A stretch of DNA of 64,000 bases from Hippophae tibetana (GCA_037013495.1 CM072811.1:37835452-37899451), one strand, 5' to 3'. Shown: positions 25,405 through 40,400, numbered from the stretch's first letter. Notes: generated by a model not told the origin, from the sequence alone. Made by a program: numbers and translations.

Positions 25405-28400
25405 CTATTCAGAGTCTGAGTCAATGGAGAGATGCAATCTTGGTCTGACAGAACGCTTCTGCCGAGGAAACGAGAAAGGTCTATCTGATATTTCCCTACT
25501 TGCCTTGTCAGATCGACCATCACTCATACCAAGAAGCAAAGAGGCTGCAAAATCCATCATCTCACAATGAAAAAAACTATTAAAACTAAGAAAGCAAAGT
25601 ATAAATTGTCACTTTTGACCTTTGCTCAATTTGCAAGATATGAATTTCTCGGGACTGAAATAGGATGCGAGGAAACAGCACGAAACAAAAGGAATAATAT
25701 AATCTCAAACTCATAAACTGTTACAAATAAAGTCAATTAAGTTGCAGTGGAAATATTTTCAAATAGTGAATAAATAATTGGAATGGATTTTCAGGGAAAA
25801 AATAGTTTCAGTCAAACATGCCAGTAGTAAAACAAGAATTTATTCACAAGAATCATCACGTTTACACCAATGCCCAATCATTTAATTGTGATATAGTTTT
25901 ATATATTAAAAAAACAACTAAAGGTATGAAAAAACCTGAGTTGGTTAGTGTATCCATGCCATTTTCTCTGGATGGTGCTTGCTGCTTTGAGGCCATTCCA
26001 TTTGGAGTTGCAGACTCACCGTTACTGCCACGGGCACCACCCCCTAGACTGAGAGATATCCAGTCCTCATTGCGGACTCCATTGGACGTGTCAGCCTGAT
26101 CTCTAAAATCTGACTGCATTGATACATCTGAAGGTCTTGTGGGAAGAAATATCTGAAGAGATGGATCGTCACCAGCAAATGCTAAGGGGTTATCAACTAA
26201 GTCATCATTCATATCAGTATCATGAAAACCAACAGAAAAATCAGGAACCAGAGAGGCAGATCCCATGGAAGTCTCTGGAGCCAAAGTGTAACCATTAATA
26301 GATGTTGAACAACTAATAGAACCATGTGGCAAATCCACTAGGGCATCTGATATGTTTGCATCAGAACCAAATAATTGGAATCCTGGGCTTGGTTGATTAC
26401 TTGAAGGTAAATTCCATAATGACATTTCATATTCATCATTGGCATTAAAAAGTCCCAAACACGAGGCCCCACCAGTCCCAAGAGGTGGATTTTCTGTGTA
26501 GGGATCAGTTATCAAAGGAGGTGGCGGCACTGAGAAACTAACGCCAACAGCATCCGTTTGATGATTTTCACAAGCAGATGCAGAAGATACAAACATTTCA
26601 TTGTCATCATCCGAATCACTAAGAACAATAACACCTGCATTTCCAATAGGTGCAGTTGGATCCTGGTCAGCAATTCCGTATGATGAATCAATATTAAGAC
26701 AAATGGAATCCAGCTCAACTCCATTGTTGGTGGAGAAATCAAAATTCCCAATACCATCCTGATTTACACTAGGATCGTCACCATCTCTACCACTTTCGGT
26801 TGCACTGCTGCTCATAGGGAGCACTTTTTTATCATAACTTCCAAAATTTTCCTGTGATCTAATACCAGAAGAATTATTCATTCCTTCAGGTTTGCTTACT
26901 TCCCAGAACCCATTGCGGTTCTTTCTGATTCCAAGTTTCAAGCCAGTATGACCCTCAGAAAAACCTTCTTGTTTAACCTGCTTCAAAGTCTCTGTCTTTG
27001 GTTTTTCTTCATCAGTAGGGAGACACAGATTTCCCTCTGGAGAGTGCCACTGCACAAGACTGCCTAAAGCCCTGCGTTCGCTTTCATTTTTAACCTTTAC
27101 TCTCCAGGAACCATCAGGCTTCACCTCAATCTCGGTTACATCCTCCCCACAATGTTTCATCTGAACAAACAAGCAAAATAAGATCACAATATACATACAC
27201 CAATACTTAGATATATGGCAAAAAGATTACCAATGATGCAATTCGGTTAAAATATGGGTCGATAACGATGCTCTCCAGAGCATAGTTTTTAAGACATGTA
27301 GGGCACTGCCACTGCAGAAACAATTTAAAGCATATCAAACATACAAATGATGCTCCAGTCCTACAGAAGGACAAATCAGTCAAAAAGTTCAGGAGCTTGC
27401 CTTCCTTGATCGCTGATTCAATTCCATAAAAACTTCAAGATCAAAACAGCCCATGTGAACACAGGGCTTAAACCTCCCAGCAACCTTCATTCTAGAACCA
27501 CTCATCTACAGATCACAAAAATGAGAAAAAATACAAAAGATATTTCATGAATTAACAGATCAAGGCACTTCAGAAATTACCAAGGCAAGTTATAGGACCC
27601 TATGCTACCAAATGTATAGCAAAATAAATCCCAACAGTGAAAATAAATGGTTACCTGCAAATACTATGTTACTGCAGAAGTTATTATTATAATTGGTATT
27701 TTGCTCTAAACTACTGAAGTTATATTTGTTTTATACATCTCAAACTCGTAAAACCAGCTGCTGAAGTTATATTAATTGTAGAATCTCCATATGGCTTAAA
27801 AACATCAGTAGAGGAACCCAGATGGTGCTGTATAGATGCAAGGTTTAAAAAAACATTTTAGAAGCTAAGAAGTCAAAGCATCTTTTAATCATATGGTTTC
27901 GAAAGACTTTTGTGAGCCTCATCTCGTGCCAAAGATATAAGGTTAAAGCCTTGATGCACACTATAATCATGAATTTAATGAGGTGTGCGCCTCTTGTTAT
28001 GATGTTTTTAAAAGGCTGATTCCTTTTCTTCCATATCCAAGGATAACCCATCTTAGAGATTGGTCAAAAATAAAAACAACGATGACAAGAAAAGAAGAAA
28101 GCATAAGAATTTCATGACAAGACACGAGAAGATGATCCAAAAGTTGAGGTTTCTATTATCGGTTTGCGGTTGCTGGTGACCAAGCACTCCTCTGCCACAT
28201 GAGCTCTTTGCCTTGAAATTTCTGTTGGCTCTTCTTCCTTTCCCCTTGGTTTCTCAGATCTTTTCACTGAGATACGACAAAAATTTTGATGCAATCTTTT
28301 CTTTTTCCTTTGTTGAGAAAGATGATATACTTTGATGCTATCGTTAATGCTGACAGTAAGATTATATTAATCTTTAAAAAATTTAGTTATACTTTTATGG

Positions 28401-31400
28401 TTCTAATTTCTTCAACTAATTTTCTTCCATGGCTTTATTTTTTCTTGTGGATTTTGTAAATTTCGTTGCTTATAACATTTTTTTTTAATTATGCCATAAT
28501 GATTTAATTGACTCAATATATATTTTAGAAAGATATTTTTAGTTAATTTGACTAAAGGGTATGATGAGAAGATCACCACATTGTTAAATTTGTAAATGTT
28601 TTATCTATGCTATACCTGATCTGTAATTTTCTACCAAATTATCTCTAAAACAGAGGCTTAGGCTTACGCCATGCCTATTTCTACCAAGGTGCATGCCCCT
28701 TGGGATGGAATCTTTATACCAATTCATGTATATAGTAAAAATGGAATAAATATTGTGATTAATTGGAACCAACATAATGTGCATATGTAGGCTGTACCAA
28801 TCAGGAATAGTTAATTTCTTCGTAGAAGAACTTGTTCCTATTCTAAGAGAACAGTTCCTAAGCATAAAAAGTGCAACCAATCAAAGGAACTGCTGTTAAA
28901 CAATATCCTTGGATACCAACAGGCAGAAGCAGTTTCTAGGAATAGAATGTGCAACCAATAAAAGGGATTTGCATAACACAAAAGCCACACCTATATTACA
29001 TTATCATGTCTAGAGTGGCAATGGGTCTACACAACAAACCCTCCGATGTCAAGGTGTTAGGCCACAGGTGTGATTCACTTATGCAAGGAGGGGGGTAATT
29101 CTGAGAATACTCAAAGTGGCTAAAGTGGTGTATTGTGTGTTTTGTGTGGTCCCTTATAGCATTTTATTTTACTTTTTAATTGGAGTGTTTGTTAGGATTA
29201 TTGCATGTGAGAGCTGGTTAGCTTTTTTACGTTAAGAGAGATACGGTGAACGAAAGGGGAAGCATCATTGAGTGATTGTATAAGCTTTGCTCTTGAGAGA
29301 GACTCCAAACCTCTCGAATGCTTGGGAGTGAACTTGTGTAATCCCTCAATTATATTAATAAGAAATAAATCCACCATATTATTCAGGAATTGTTGATTGT
29401 TATTGATTTATTTCTTAATCTCTTATTACAAAACTCAATTCATATCAATTTGATATCAGAGCAGTCCTTTCTAAGTAAATGGCTAAAACTGCAAACCAAA
29501 GATGGAGGAAGTGATTAGGTCTGTGCAAAGGAGAACAAGAGAAGATAGGGCGAGATGTTGATAGGTTGAAAGAAGAAATACAAACCTTAACAAATGAACC
29601 AGCGATTTGAGTAAATGTTTAAGCTATATGAAGAGACTCAACTCCACACATCGTCTTCTACTAGAAAGAGAAAAGAGGCACTGGTACAGAGCCCAATGAG
29701 TGGAAATTATCACGGAAATCTGTAGGAAACTGGTGACATGAGTAACTCCATGAACACGAAGCATAATTTTCAATTTCGAAAATTAGATATGCCTATGTTC
29801 GACAGTAGTAGTCCCGATGGGTGGATCATGAGAGCTGAGAGGTACTACGCCTTTCATCGAATGACTAACGAGGAGAAGCTTGAAGCAGCTATTGTGAGCT
29901 TTGAAGGTGATGTGCCACTCTGGTATCAATAGGAGTATAAAAAAGGGTTTTGCGTCGTGGCAGGAGATGAAGTTAGTGATCCTTAGACAATTTTGATCAA
30001 CGCAAAATGGGTCACTATTCGAACAATGGTTGGCATTAGAGCAAGATAGAACTGTGAAGGACAATCGGCGAAAAATCATTGAGCTTTCAGCTCCACTAGA
30101 GAAAATTCTGAGGAAATTGCCATGGGAAACTTAATCAACGGTCTCAAACTAGAGATTAAGGTGGAGTTATGTATTCTTGGGTCAAGTACGTTAGACTGGG
30201 CTATGGATTTGGCCCAAATGAAACTTATCATTGGAAATAGCTACAATGCTTTTGGTAAATTCCACATAACAAAAGTTAATAGGTATTCGTAATTCCTAAG
30301 CGCCGACGAGCATCTCTTAAACCATCTCAGATGGAAATTTGATTGCAACTAAGTAGATGGGGGAGGTTCGCCGATTGAGAGATTCCAAATTGCAGAAGAA
30401 AAGGAAAAAAGGCCTATGTTACTGTTGCAGCGATGAATGTGCTCCAAGTCATCGTTGTAAGAGAAAGTGTAGAATTTATTCCGAGAGGTATGATGAAGAT
30501 AATATGGAGTATGTATTCTTTACTTCATTCTCTGTTAATTCTCCTTTTTACAACACTATAAATAGGAATAGACATTAGACAAATGTCCACTAATTCTAGG
30601 AATATAACAGCTGGAATCAATGATTAAAATACAGCTTGATTTACACTAGTTTTACAGCCTGTACAACACTAATAATATTCTCTGAAAGTCTACACTCCCC
30701 CTCAAATTGGGTAATAGATATTAATCATTCCCAACTTGCAACTCAATTCTTCGAAGATTGTTTGAGGTAACGCTTTGGTAAGGATATCTACAATTTAATG
30801 TTTAGTAGATGTATATAGTAGGTCCACAATTTTTTCATCTATCTTTTCTTTAATGAAATGACGATCAATTTCTACATGTTTGGTTCGATCATAATGAACT
30901 GGATTTTTCGCAATTCTTATTGCAGCTTGATTGTCACAATGCATGCTGATAGGTTCAAGAGTTATGAAGTCCAGTTCATTGAGTAGTCTTCTTAACCACA
31001 TTCCTTCACAAATCCCATGAGTCATGGCTCTAAATTCAGCTTTTGCATTGCTTCGAGCGACTACTGACTGTTTTTTACTTCGCCAAGTTACAAGGTTTCC
31101 CCATACGAATGTACAATATCCAGTGGTAGATCTACGATCCACTATAGAGCCTGCCCAGTCAGCATCTGCAAAGACTTCAATTTTTCTAGTGAGATTCTTA
31201 CTGAAATATAATCTTTTTCCTGGTGTCATCTTGAGATACCTGAGTATACGATAGACCGCTTCCATGTGTTCTTCAGTGGGATTGTTCATGAATTGACTTA
31301 CAACACTTACTGAAAAGCCAATATCTGGCCTAGTGTGAGATAGGTAAATGAGTTTTCTCACTAATCTTTGATAACGACCTTTGTCCACAAGTGTACTATT

Positions 31401-34400
31401 TTCTTTGATTCCGAGTTTTATTGTAGAATCCATTGAAGTTTCTGCTGGTTTACACCTCATCATTCCAGTTTCCTTGAGAAGATCAAGTACATATTTCCTT
31501 TGAGATATAGATATGCCCTTTTTTGTTCGTGCTACTTCCATCCTTAGAAAATATTTGAGATTGCCTACATCTTTGATCTCAAATTCCTTGGCAAGGAATT
31601 CTTTGAGTTTATTCATCTCAATTGTAGAATTACCTGTTAGAACAATATCATCTACGTACACAATTAAGATAACTATTCTGTCATTGGAAAAGTGTTTGAC
31701 CAATCCATTTTCCAATCCAATATTGCTAGTGAAGAAGCAGGATGGATCATGGAGATTTTGTGTTGATTATTGAGCCTTCAACGAATCTACTATTTCAAAT
31801 AAGTACCCCATTCCAGTAATTGATGAGCTCTTAGATGAGTTGAATGCTACTTGTATATTATCTGAATTGGACTTAAAATCTGGCTCCAACCAAATCAGGG
31901 TCAAAGAAGAAGACATCCATAAAACTGCTTTCAAAACTCACGATGGGCACTACGAGTTCTTAATGATGCTATTTGATCTCACCAATGTCAAGTAACATTC
32001 CAATCTCTTAAGAATGAGGTGTTTCGACCATTTCTCAGAAAATTCGTGCTGGTATTTTTCGATGATATCCTAGTGTATAGTGTGGATGAATCAACTCATC
32101 AACAACACCTGGCTTTGGTTCTAGAGTTGCTGCACAAGCACAGCTTGTATGCCAATTGAAATAAATGGGAATTTGGAAAAAATGAAGTGGCTTATTTAGG
32201 GCATATAATTTTTGATAAAGGGGTTTCAGCTGATCCCAGTAAGGTACAGGCTATGCAAGCTTGGCCAGAGCCTAAAACTTTACAAGAATTAAGAGGTTTC
32301 TTGAGATTAATTGGTTATTACTGTAAGTTTGTTGCAGGTTATGCTCAAAAAGCCTTGCCATTAACAGAACAGCTAAACAAGAACAAATTTAATTTGGGAT
32401 AAGGAGGCCACACGAGCTTATGAAGAACTAAAAAATGCAATGACTTAGGTGCCAGTACATGCAATGCCTGATTTCTCATAGGTTTTCATTGTGAAAGCAG
32501 ATGCATCTAGATTCAGGTTAGGCGCTGTGTTGTTACAAGAACAGATGCCAGTGGCTTATTACAGTCACCTTGGGCCCTAAGGCTTGTTTCAAGTCAATTT
32601 ATGAAAAATAGTTGATGGCAATTGTGTTTGCTGTAATGAAATGGAGTCCATATTTGTTGGGAAGGCGTTTCATTGTCAAAACACATCAACAAAGTTTAAA
32701 GTCTTGGCTGGAATAGAGGATTGTGGGCACTAAGTACCAAAAATGGGTGACCAAGTTGATGGGGTACAGCTGACATTTAATATAGAACTGGTGCAAGCAA
32801 TAGGGTGGCAGATGCTCTCTCAAGAAGGCCTGAACATATTGAGTATGCAGAGCTGACTCTACCATAATGGCAACATTGGGCTGCTCTAAAAATTAAAAGT
32901 TCAAACAATGAATTTTGACAGAAGCTTAAGCAAGAGATCCTGGCTGGAGTTAAACCCCCCATGGGATTCACAGTTGACAATGGAGTTCTTTTTTTAAAAG
33001 CAGGTTATTAATCCCCAGAAATTCCAAGCTGCTTGATTCTATTTTGAAAGAGTTTCATGCCACTCCCATTGGAGGTCACTCATGGGAGACAAGAACTTAT
33101 CAAAGACCAGCCTCCGAGCTCTACCGGGAAGGAATGCACAAAAATGTGATCAAGTATGTGCAAAATTGTGCAGTGTGCCAACAAAATAAGTATTTAGCCA
33201 CTACTCCGGTGGAGCACTCCAGCCATTACTCATTCCAAATCAAATTTGGGAACAAGTAACCATGGATTTCATAGATGGGTTACCTCGATTTGAAGGAGTG
33301 GATACCATCTTGATGGTAGTTGATATATTAAGTAAATATGCCCATTTCAAAAGGTTGAAGCGTCCATTTACAACCATTATAGTAGCTAGAGTGTTTGCCA
33401 AGGAGGTGGTAAAGCTTCACTGCATTCCTCAGTCTATTATTTCTGATTGCAACATAATTTTTTTGAGCAACTTCCAGAATGAGCTCATCAATATGAGGTA
33501 GTAAACAGATGTGTAGAGACCTATCTTCACTGTTTTGCTTCAAAGAAGCCTCGTTCTTGGGCATGGTCGTTGCATTGGGCAAAATATTGGTACAATACAA
33601 CGTACCATACCTCCATTGGTACTACAACATTTCGAGTGGTGTATGGAAGAGAGCCTCCTATTCTTATTCGATGTGAGAAAAATTCAGCAAGTGTTTCTAC
33701 TCTGGAACAATTGTTGGAAGATCGAGATGCCAACTTAGATGATCTGAAAATGCACTTATTACATGCTCACCATAAAATGAAGCTATACACTGATGCTAAG
33801 TGACATCATGTAGCATTTGAGGTTGGGGATTTGGTGTTTCTTAAATTAAGTCCATATTGACAGCAATCATTAGCTAAGCACAGGTATGAGAAGCTCACTA
33901 CTTGCTTCTATGGACCTTACAAAATCCTTCAACGAATTGGTCAGGTAGCGTACAAACTTGAGCCCCCATCTACTTCCATCCACCCTGTCCTTCATGTATC
34001 CCATCTACATGCAGCTAGAGGTACGACACATTCCTCTTCAGTTCTGCCTACTCAACTTTCTCTTGATTTAGAGTTGTTAGTCGAGCCTGAAGTATTGTTG
34101 GGAGTTTGTCCTAAAGTGCAAGGTCAGACTGGTGAACTTGAAGTGTTGTTGAAATGAAAGAATCTACCTGATTATGAAGCAACTTGGGAGGATTATTACG
34201 TGATCCAGAGACAATTTACTGCCTTGCACCTTGGAGAATTTTTTTTTTTTTTTTTTGGGGGGAGGCAAGGTGCTGGTGTGTAATGTTAGGCCACAGGTGT
34301 TATTAACTTATGCAAGGAAGAAGGGTATTCTGAGAATACTAAAGTAGCTAAAGTGGGTGTATTGTGTTGTTTCATGTGGTTCCTTACAGCATTTTATTTT

Positions 34401-37400
34401 ACATTTTAATTAGAGAGTTTGTTAGGATTACTGCATGTGAGAGTTGGTTAGCTTTTTTATGTTAAGAGAGGCAGTGGATGAAAAGGGGGGGATGGTGTCA
34501 TTGAGTGATTGTATGAGATTTCCTCTTAGGAGAGACCAAGTCTCTCAAATGCTTGCAAGTGAACTTGTGTAATCCCTCAATTATATTAATGAGAAATCAA
34601 TCCACCATATTATTCAGGAATTGTTGGCTGTTAATGATTCATTTTTTATTCTCTTATTACAAAACCCAGTTCATATCACAAGGATATGCATAACATTGAC
34701 TCATTGGTGTTGCTCTCCTGTTAAAATTATTGGACCCGTATTTAGTACTAGATAAAGAATGCATTAACACCCATAGAAAAAAAATTCACTTACTGGACAA
34801 CGTAGATTGACAGTAAAGACATCTGCAATAACTTCCAAATCACTGTCACTATCAGCATTGTCAGTTGCACCACCACCAACACAACGACAAACACGAGCAA
34901 GAGCGTCTTCCAAACGCTCACCATCAGATTCCTTCGGAATCAAGCTGAGGATCTAATAAATAAGACATTATGATTATGTGAACTAACGCTAACAACTTGT
35001 CGCGAGAATGAAAAATTGATCATAGCTTTGGGTAACTACTATAACAAAATACAAATATGACTTCACATCATTCGCAAATATTATAACTATTAATGCTCAA
35101 AGAAAATGCAAAATTTTAAACACAAAATGTAACAAATGAAGAGATTTGATGACTCTGTACTGTCAGGAAATTGTCTACATATTTATACAAGCACAAATTG
35201 TCCAGCAATTAGCATACAGAAGGGCTGCACCTAACAAGGTTAGGTACTTCAACTCATCTATAAAAAGGGGAGTAGGAGAGAGGGGGGGAGGTATTTTAAC
35301 TGATGCATGCCTATGGCTATGCAATAAACCCAAGAGGGAAAAACTTGGCCACCACTATAAATAATCTCGTTAATCTTACCAAGGGCATATTTGACCATTC
35401 ATTATTGTTTTCTACCTCTGAATTACTTAGTTACATGTATTTATCTTATGAAAAGTAGTAAATCATCATTCTAACTAAAATTGTACGTATCACATTAAAA
35501 ATTGAGAATATGGTCTAAACCATAAAATATAGTTCTTTAGAAAATAAGCAAAACAAAATATAGCCTATAGTAAAAATAGCTAAAAAAGACATTGCATCTA
35601 CCTGTTGAACAGTGCGCCGCTTCACAATGCGGATCCCTAAACAGAAAATACGAGCATCACATCCTGTTAAGGAAATCTTGTTAATTCCATCTTTCGTGTA
35701 AGGTGTGATCTGACAAAACAGCAGACAATCAATTACAAAATTGACAAAAATAAAAGATGGAGCTACATACACTTTCCCATCAAAGAAGTTTGTGCATGCA
35801 ACCCCGAAAAAATAATAATAATAGTAAGCACAAAAAAACAATATTAAGCACATGAAATCGGCCACAAAAGATGTAGCATTTTTTTAGGGGGAACAAAAAC
35901 TCACAATTGGACCATCATCACGACCATTAGTCCCAAGAAGTTGAGACCCAGGTCTATTAATAACTCGAATAGGCATACCTATAGGTCAAATATAAAACAA
36001 ATATTAAATTATTCAAAAACGCAATTACAACAAAAAAAATCACCATTTTAACATATGGAAGAAAAAACATAGAATTCTCAAAATATGTATGGAGTCTTGT
36101 TAATGAGAAGAAACTAATTAAGGAAACCATAAAATTAACATCCATACCATTGATCTGTAAATCTGCATATTGTGGCCAATGCATCCTGAACAGAACTTTA
36201 TCGTTGAGAAGCATACACCAAACCTGAACAACATATGGACAAAACTCAAAATATCCACATATAAATACAGAATACATTCATCAACCATGGAATAACACTT
36301 AAACCAACCTGAACGTCATACTCTTGTTTCGAAAGTAAGTCTTTGTCTGCCCTAGAGAGCTGAAATGTTTTCTCTACAGTCTGCACTGGATTTGTACTAC
36401 AAAGTTGCACAAGATAAGCAAGACTAAAAGAATAACGCCAACCTTTGAAGTAATACCTCTGACATACAATATTGATGAATAATGATCAATGCTTCATTGA
36501 TCTATCTCCATCATATAGATAATCAACAAAAATTAAAATTAAAAACAAAACCGTACTCCCAGGTTTTTTTGAGCTTAAATGTGGATTAATCAATATATTA
36601 AAATCAAACAAACTTGCTCCGAATATTATATAACATTATATTCAAGAAAACCTATAAAATAAATGCCATTCCCCAACAGAATATGGCACTCACCCATCAG
36701 TAGGAATATTGGTGGTGATCAACTTTACAGGATACAGAGGATGTGCAACTGTGCCCCAAAAACTGTACATAGAGATACAAAAATGTTGAGTTTCTGTGAA
36801 TCCAGAAAAGAAATCAAACATCTCACTAAAATACATAGCAAGGAAACCACACAAACAGAACTTCAATAGTATGGAATATAAGGGATACGTACGGGTCAGC
36901 CCGATTGAGTCTACATATTTCACAATAAAATAATTCGGGAACTGGCATATTGGATTCTGTAGGTTTCTCGGGAATTATAACGCAACTTATATGCTGCCAT
37001 ACATAGCACCTTGAATCCTCACACTGCCATAGCATGAAACATGACACAAAGCAAAAGCAATGTCAGAAGCTATACCTTGAGCAGAGATATGCAACAAAAG
37101 CAAAAGGAACCGTGTAAGAAACAAGGGATAATAAAATAGACCACGAGAAACAGGAATGTGCACGATATATTGAGAAAATGGAAAACGTGTTGAACAATTA
37201 CTTTGATCATCGACTCTGTTTCCAATGAACTCCCACATAGACATCGAATCTTCATGTCTGATTGATGGAGGTCATCAATTTCCCCTTTAATTTTTACATT
37301 ACTGCTATCTGAAGCACCAGGGCTCTTTGATGCTAAATCTATAGCCCCAGAAACCTGTAGTTTCCTGTAAGACAACAGTGCAAGCAAGTCACGAGAAAAG

Positions 37401-40400
37401 TTTAACCAAGAAAACGAAGGAAAATGAGTGGAAGAAAGAAAATAACAAGAGAAAAATGTAGAGAGTGGCATCAAACACCACTCAAATAAAGATCAGGCAA
37501 CAAGATAATGACTACAATAACATCAATTCACAAGAACAAGCATATGTATACTATTTATAAGTGTTCGAATCACACCTTGAACTATCGCTATATTTTAAGA
37601 ATATGACAACATTGACCTCATTTATATGCATTTGAATAATTCCGAAAGGAATAACATGAAATTCTTTTTCCTTTCCGCAGGGACCAGGAGATTGGATCTA
37701 GCCGTAAGAAGAATGTTTGGCTGATAAATAACTCACTTCTTGGTCTTCGACCCCCTCAATCACTACGAATGCCCCCGATCAGTGCAATGGGATGTGTCTA
37801 TTTATCTCTCTCTTGACTCGAAATGGGAGCAGGTTTGAAAAATGATCTTAGAGTGTCTAGGGTTGGACCAGGAGGGTCTCTTAACGTAACGCCTTCTTTT
37901 TTCTTCTCATCAGAGTTATTTCACAAAGACTTGACATGGTAAGGAAGAAGGGAGGAACAAGCACACGTGGAGAGCGCAGTACAACGGAGAGTTGTATGCT
38001 GCGTTCGGGAAGGATGAATAGCTCCCGAAAAGGAATCTATTTAATACCTAAAAGATATAATATTTAAGAGTTCTAATTGTACTAAAATATATACTTTAAA
38101 TTGAGAGAAACTCTCAAAATGATTTTGTACCATTAAAACTACAATTAAACATGTGATTTTATCAATGTCATTCTGATTCAAAATAATTATATTTTTTTAT
38201 CAATTAATCTAGAGAAATGCAAATATGTCAAACTAATTAAGAACATAACAATATACCTTATAGATTAAATAGAAAAATAATATTAAAATTCTAACATACT
38301 TTTTATTTACACAAGTATACTTATAAACAATATACATGGTGTCAATAGTAAAAGTTCTAAAAAGGGTGTGATATATAATCAAGACACTATTTTTAGTGTG
38401 TATCAAACTATATAATTGATAGAAAATTCAATTATTTAAAGCGTAAATGTTAATTATGTAAAAAATTATAACTATTCACATGCAACGCATGTGTTCATAA
38501 CTAGTAAGCAAACACAAACCTGTAAGTGTCACCTACTAGTTTTACCACCTGTTCCTTTCCAATAGCATTTTTCTTTGGCCAAATTTTGGAAACTGTTAAA
38601 ACAAAATGCAAAACTTAGTCTACAGTAGCAATTCCTGACAAATTAAAAATATAATGTTTTTGTATATGGAAGAAACCCGATCAGGCATTCATGTTATGGA
38701 AAATTGGAAATACAAAATAGCTCTATTTTTAGCAAAGGAAAGGAAAGGACAGAAATAGTACACAGAAGAACATGTAGACTTTAGAAGTAGATACAGGTTT
38801 GGTAGAAAAGCACTTTCTTTTCAGTTTTTTTATTTTATTTTGGTCAGGAGTACAAAAGCACTTCCATTAGGTTAAAGGAGTCGCATAATCAATCTTGGAG
38901 TTAAAGTAGCTGATTAAGTCTAATTCTCAGAGCAAATAAAAGAGACTTTTTACAGGAAAAAAGAAACTCCATACTTAAGAATTTAAAGACAAAAGAAGCA
39001 GAAGGTGGGTCTAAGGACAGTCATGATCCTCTTCCCACAAAAAAAGACATCCACTATAAAATTTAAGGCAATAAGAGAGGAAAATTTAGTGGAACCAGAA
39101 ATTTTGCGGGCATGCACTGATATTCAAACAATTGATTTAATAGTGAGCTTGTACAGTCACCAAGATAACATTTGCACAGGACTTATGATGACGTCCAAGC
39201 ACTTGAGAATTGCAAATCGCTTAAAAACACATAAAACTCAAATTTACAATAACCGTAGAGAAAGGAGAAAAAGTCGTCATTAACCTTGTTCATCAGAGAC
39301 AATGGCCAAAATCCGTTGAACTAAGTCCTGCAAGAAAGATACAGGGGAAAAAATGAACTCTGTTAAGACACCTCACTTATAATCAAGACAAGAAAGCTTA
39401 TGAACATATCACTGAAATAAACAGGACTAAACAAAAGGTCTATGTGGGAAAAATATATGGACCATTCAAACAAGTTATATTAGCATTATGCAACAAGAAC
39501 ACATAAATGTATCAGAAAAACTCAACAATAAGCTGTCAATTCTTACCCCACATTCTCATGTTAGTGCTTACATACAGAAGGAATCCAAAATTACTTATTT
39601 GAAAGAACAAGCAAGATAATGAAAATAGCATGAAGACTTAAATCCAAAAATGGAAAGAACTTGAAAAGAACAGACAACTGCAGAAAATATGCTAATTTTG
39701 ACGTTAAATGTCAATAAAAGATAAACAGCCAATAGAATGACAAAAACAATGGCTAGTGCTCCTGACCTGCTTCTTCCCTTGTTTTGAAAGCCGTAATTGG
39801 GTGAGCACATCCTTAAGCTCTTTTATTCGAAAATATTGCAACTTGTCCTGAGAAACAAACAAGTATTATCAAGAAACCAGTAATAAACAAGCACATCCCA
39901 GGACTTGGATCAATCACACTGCAAAATATAAAAACTAAGAGCAACACTCCAAAACGAAGTGTTCATACCATGATAAGTCTAAGATATGCTCAATCCCTCA
40001 ATCTAAGATTCCAGATGTATATATAGGTGACAATTCCGGGACAAATGATAATGACAAGTGATAATTACAAATAATTTTAGCCATTGATTTCATCTTATGC
40101 AACAGTGATTAGGTAAATTATTTATTATTGGAAGATATTGACCATTTACTTTTATACTTTCCAACCGTTTATCTCTTTTGGTCAAAGCTTCAGACCAATA
40201 TGGGAATTCAATTGATTATTCCAGGTTCTTATCAATATTTATTTTTGAAATCTTTTTACTCTTATGGGAGAAGCAGTAAAGCTTTAAAGGCAAGGGTGTT
40301 GTAGAACTGTAGGAAAGGAGCTATTCTTTGGGTGGTATGAATGAAGAGGAATAAGAGAATGGTAGTTTGTTTTTGTGAGAGAAAATTTTATTTCTAATGT

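Larger units (their letters stand above)
29055..34678 (+). mobile_element. Chromovirus-type Ty3/gypsy retrotransposon inserted in a SIZ1 intron
   Basis: Two LTRs (29055-29447 and 34284-34678, starting TGTTAGG and ending ATATCA) bound a degenerate internal region on the plus strand, antisense to SIZ1. A perfect 5-bp target duplication CAAGG flanks the element (29050-29054 and 34679-34683). Internal order is primer-binding site, gag, zinc knuckle, [protease and RT start replaced by a copia fragment], RT, RNase H, integrase, chromodomain-like tail. Many stops and frameshifts mean it cannot encode its proteins. By eye the LTRs are about 90 percent identical, so the insertion is old. Confidence 0.93.

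Noticed and set aside
25818..26099. 93-codon plus-strand frame
   Set aside because: It is antisense to the large SIZ1 exon 25936-27160 and is a shadow of it.
26512..26757. 81-codon minus-strand frame rich in Leu and Met
   Set aside because: Alternative frame of the same SIZ1 exon; no support.
31024..31254. 76-codon plus-strand frame inside the chromovirus
   Set aside because: Antisense shadow of the copia RT/RNase H frame on the minus strand.
37070..37474. 134-codon minus-strand frame considered as one exon
   Set aside because: It reads through splice sites; only 37202-37364 is SIZ1 coding ([13 protein letters not shown] to SMIK), and the rest is intron.
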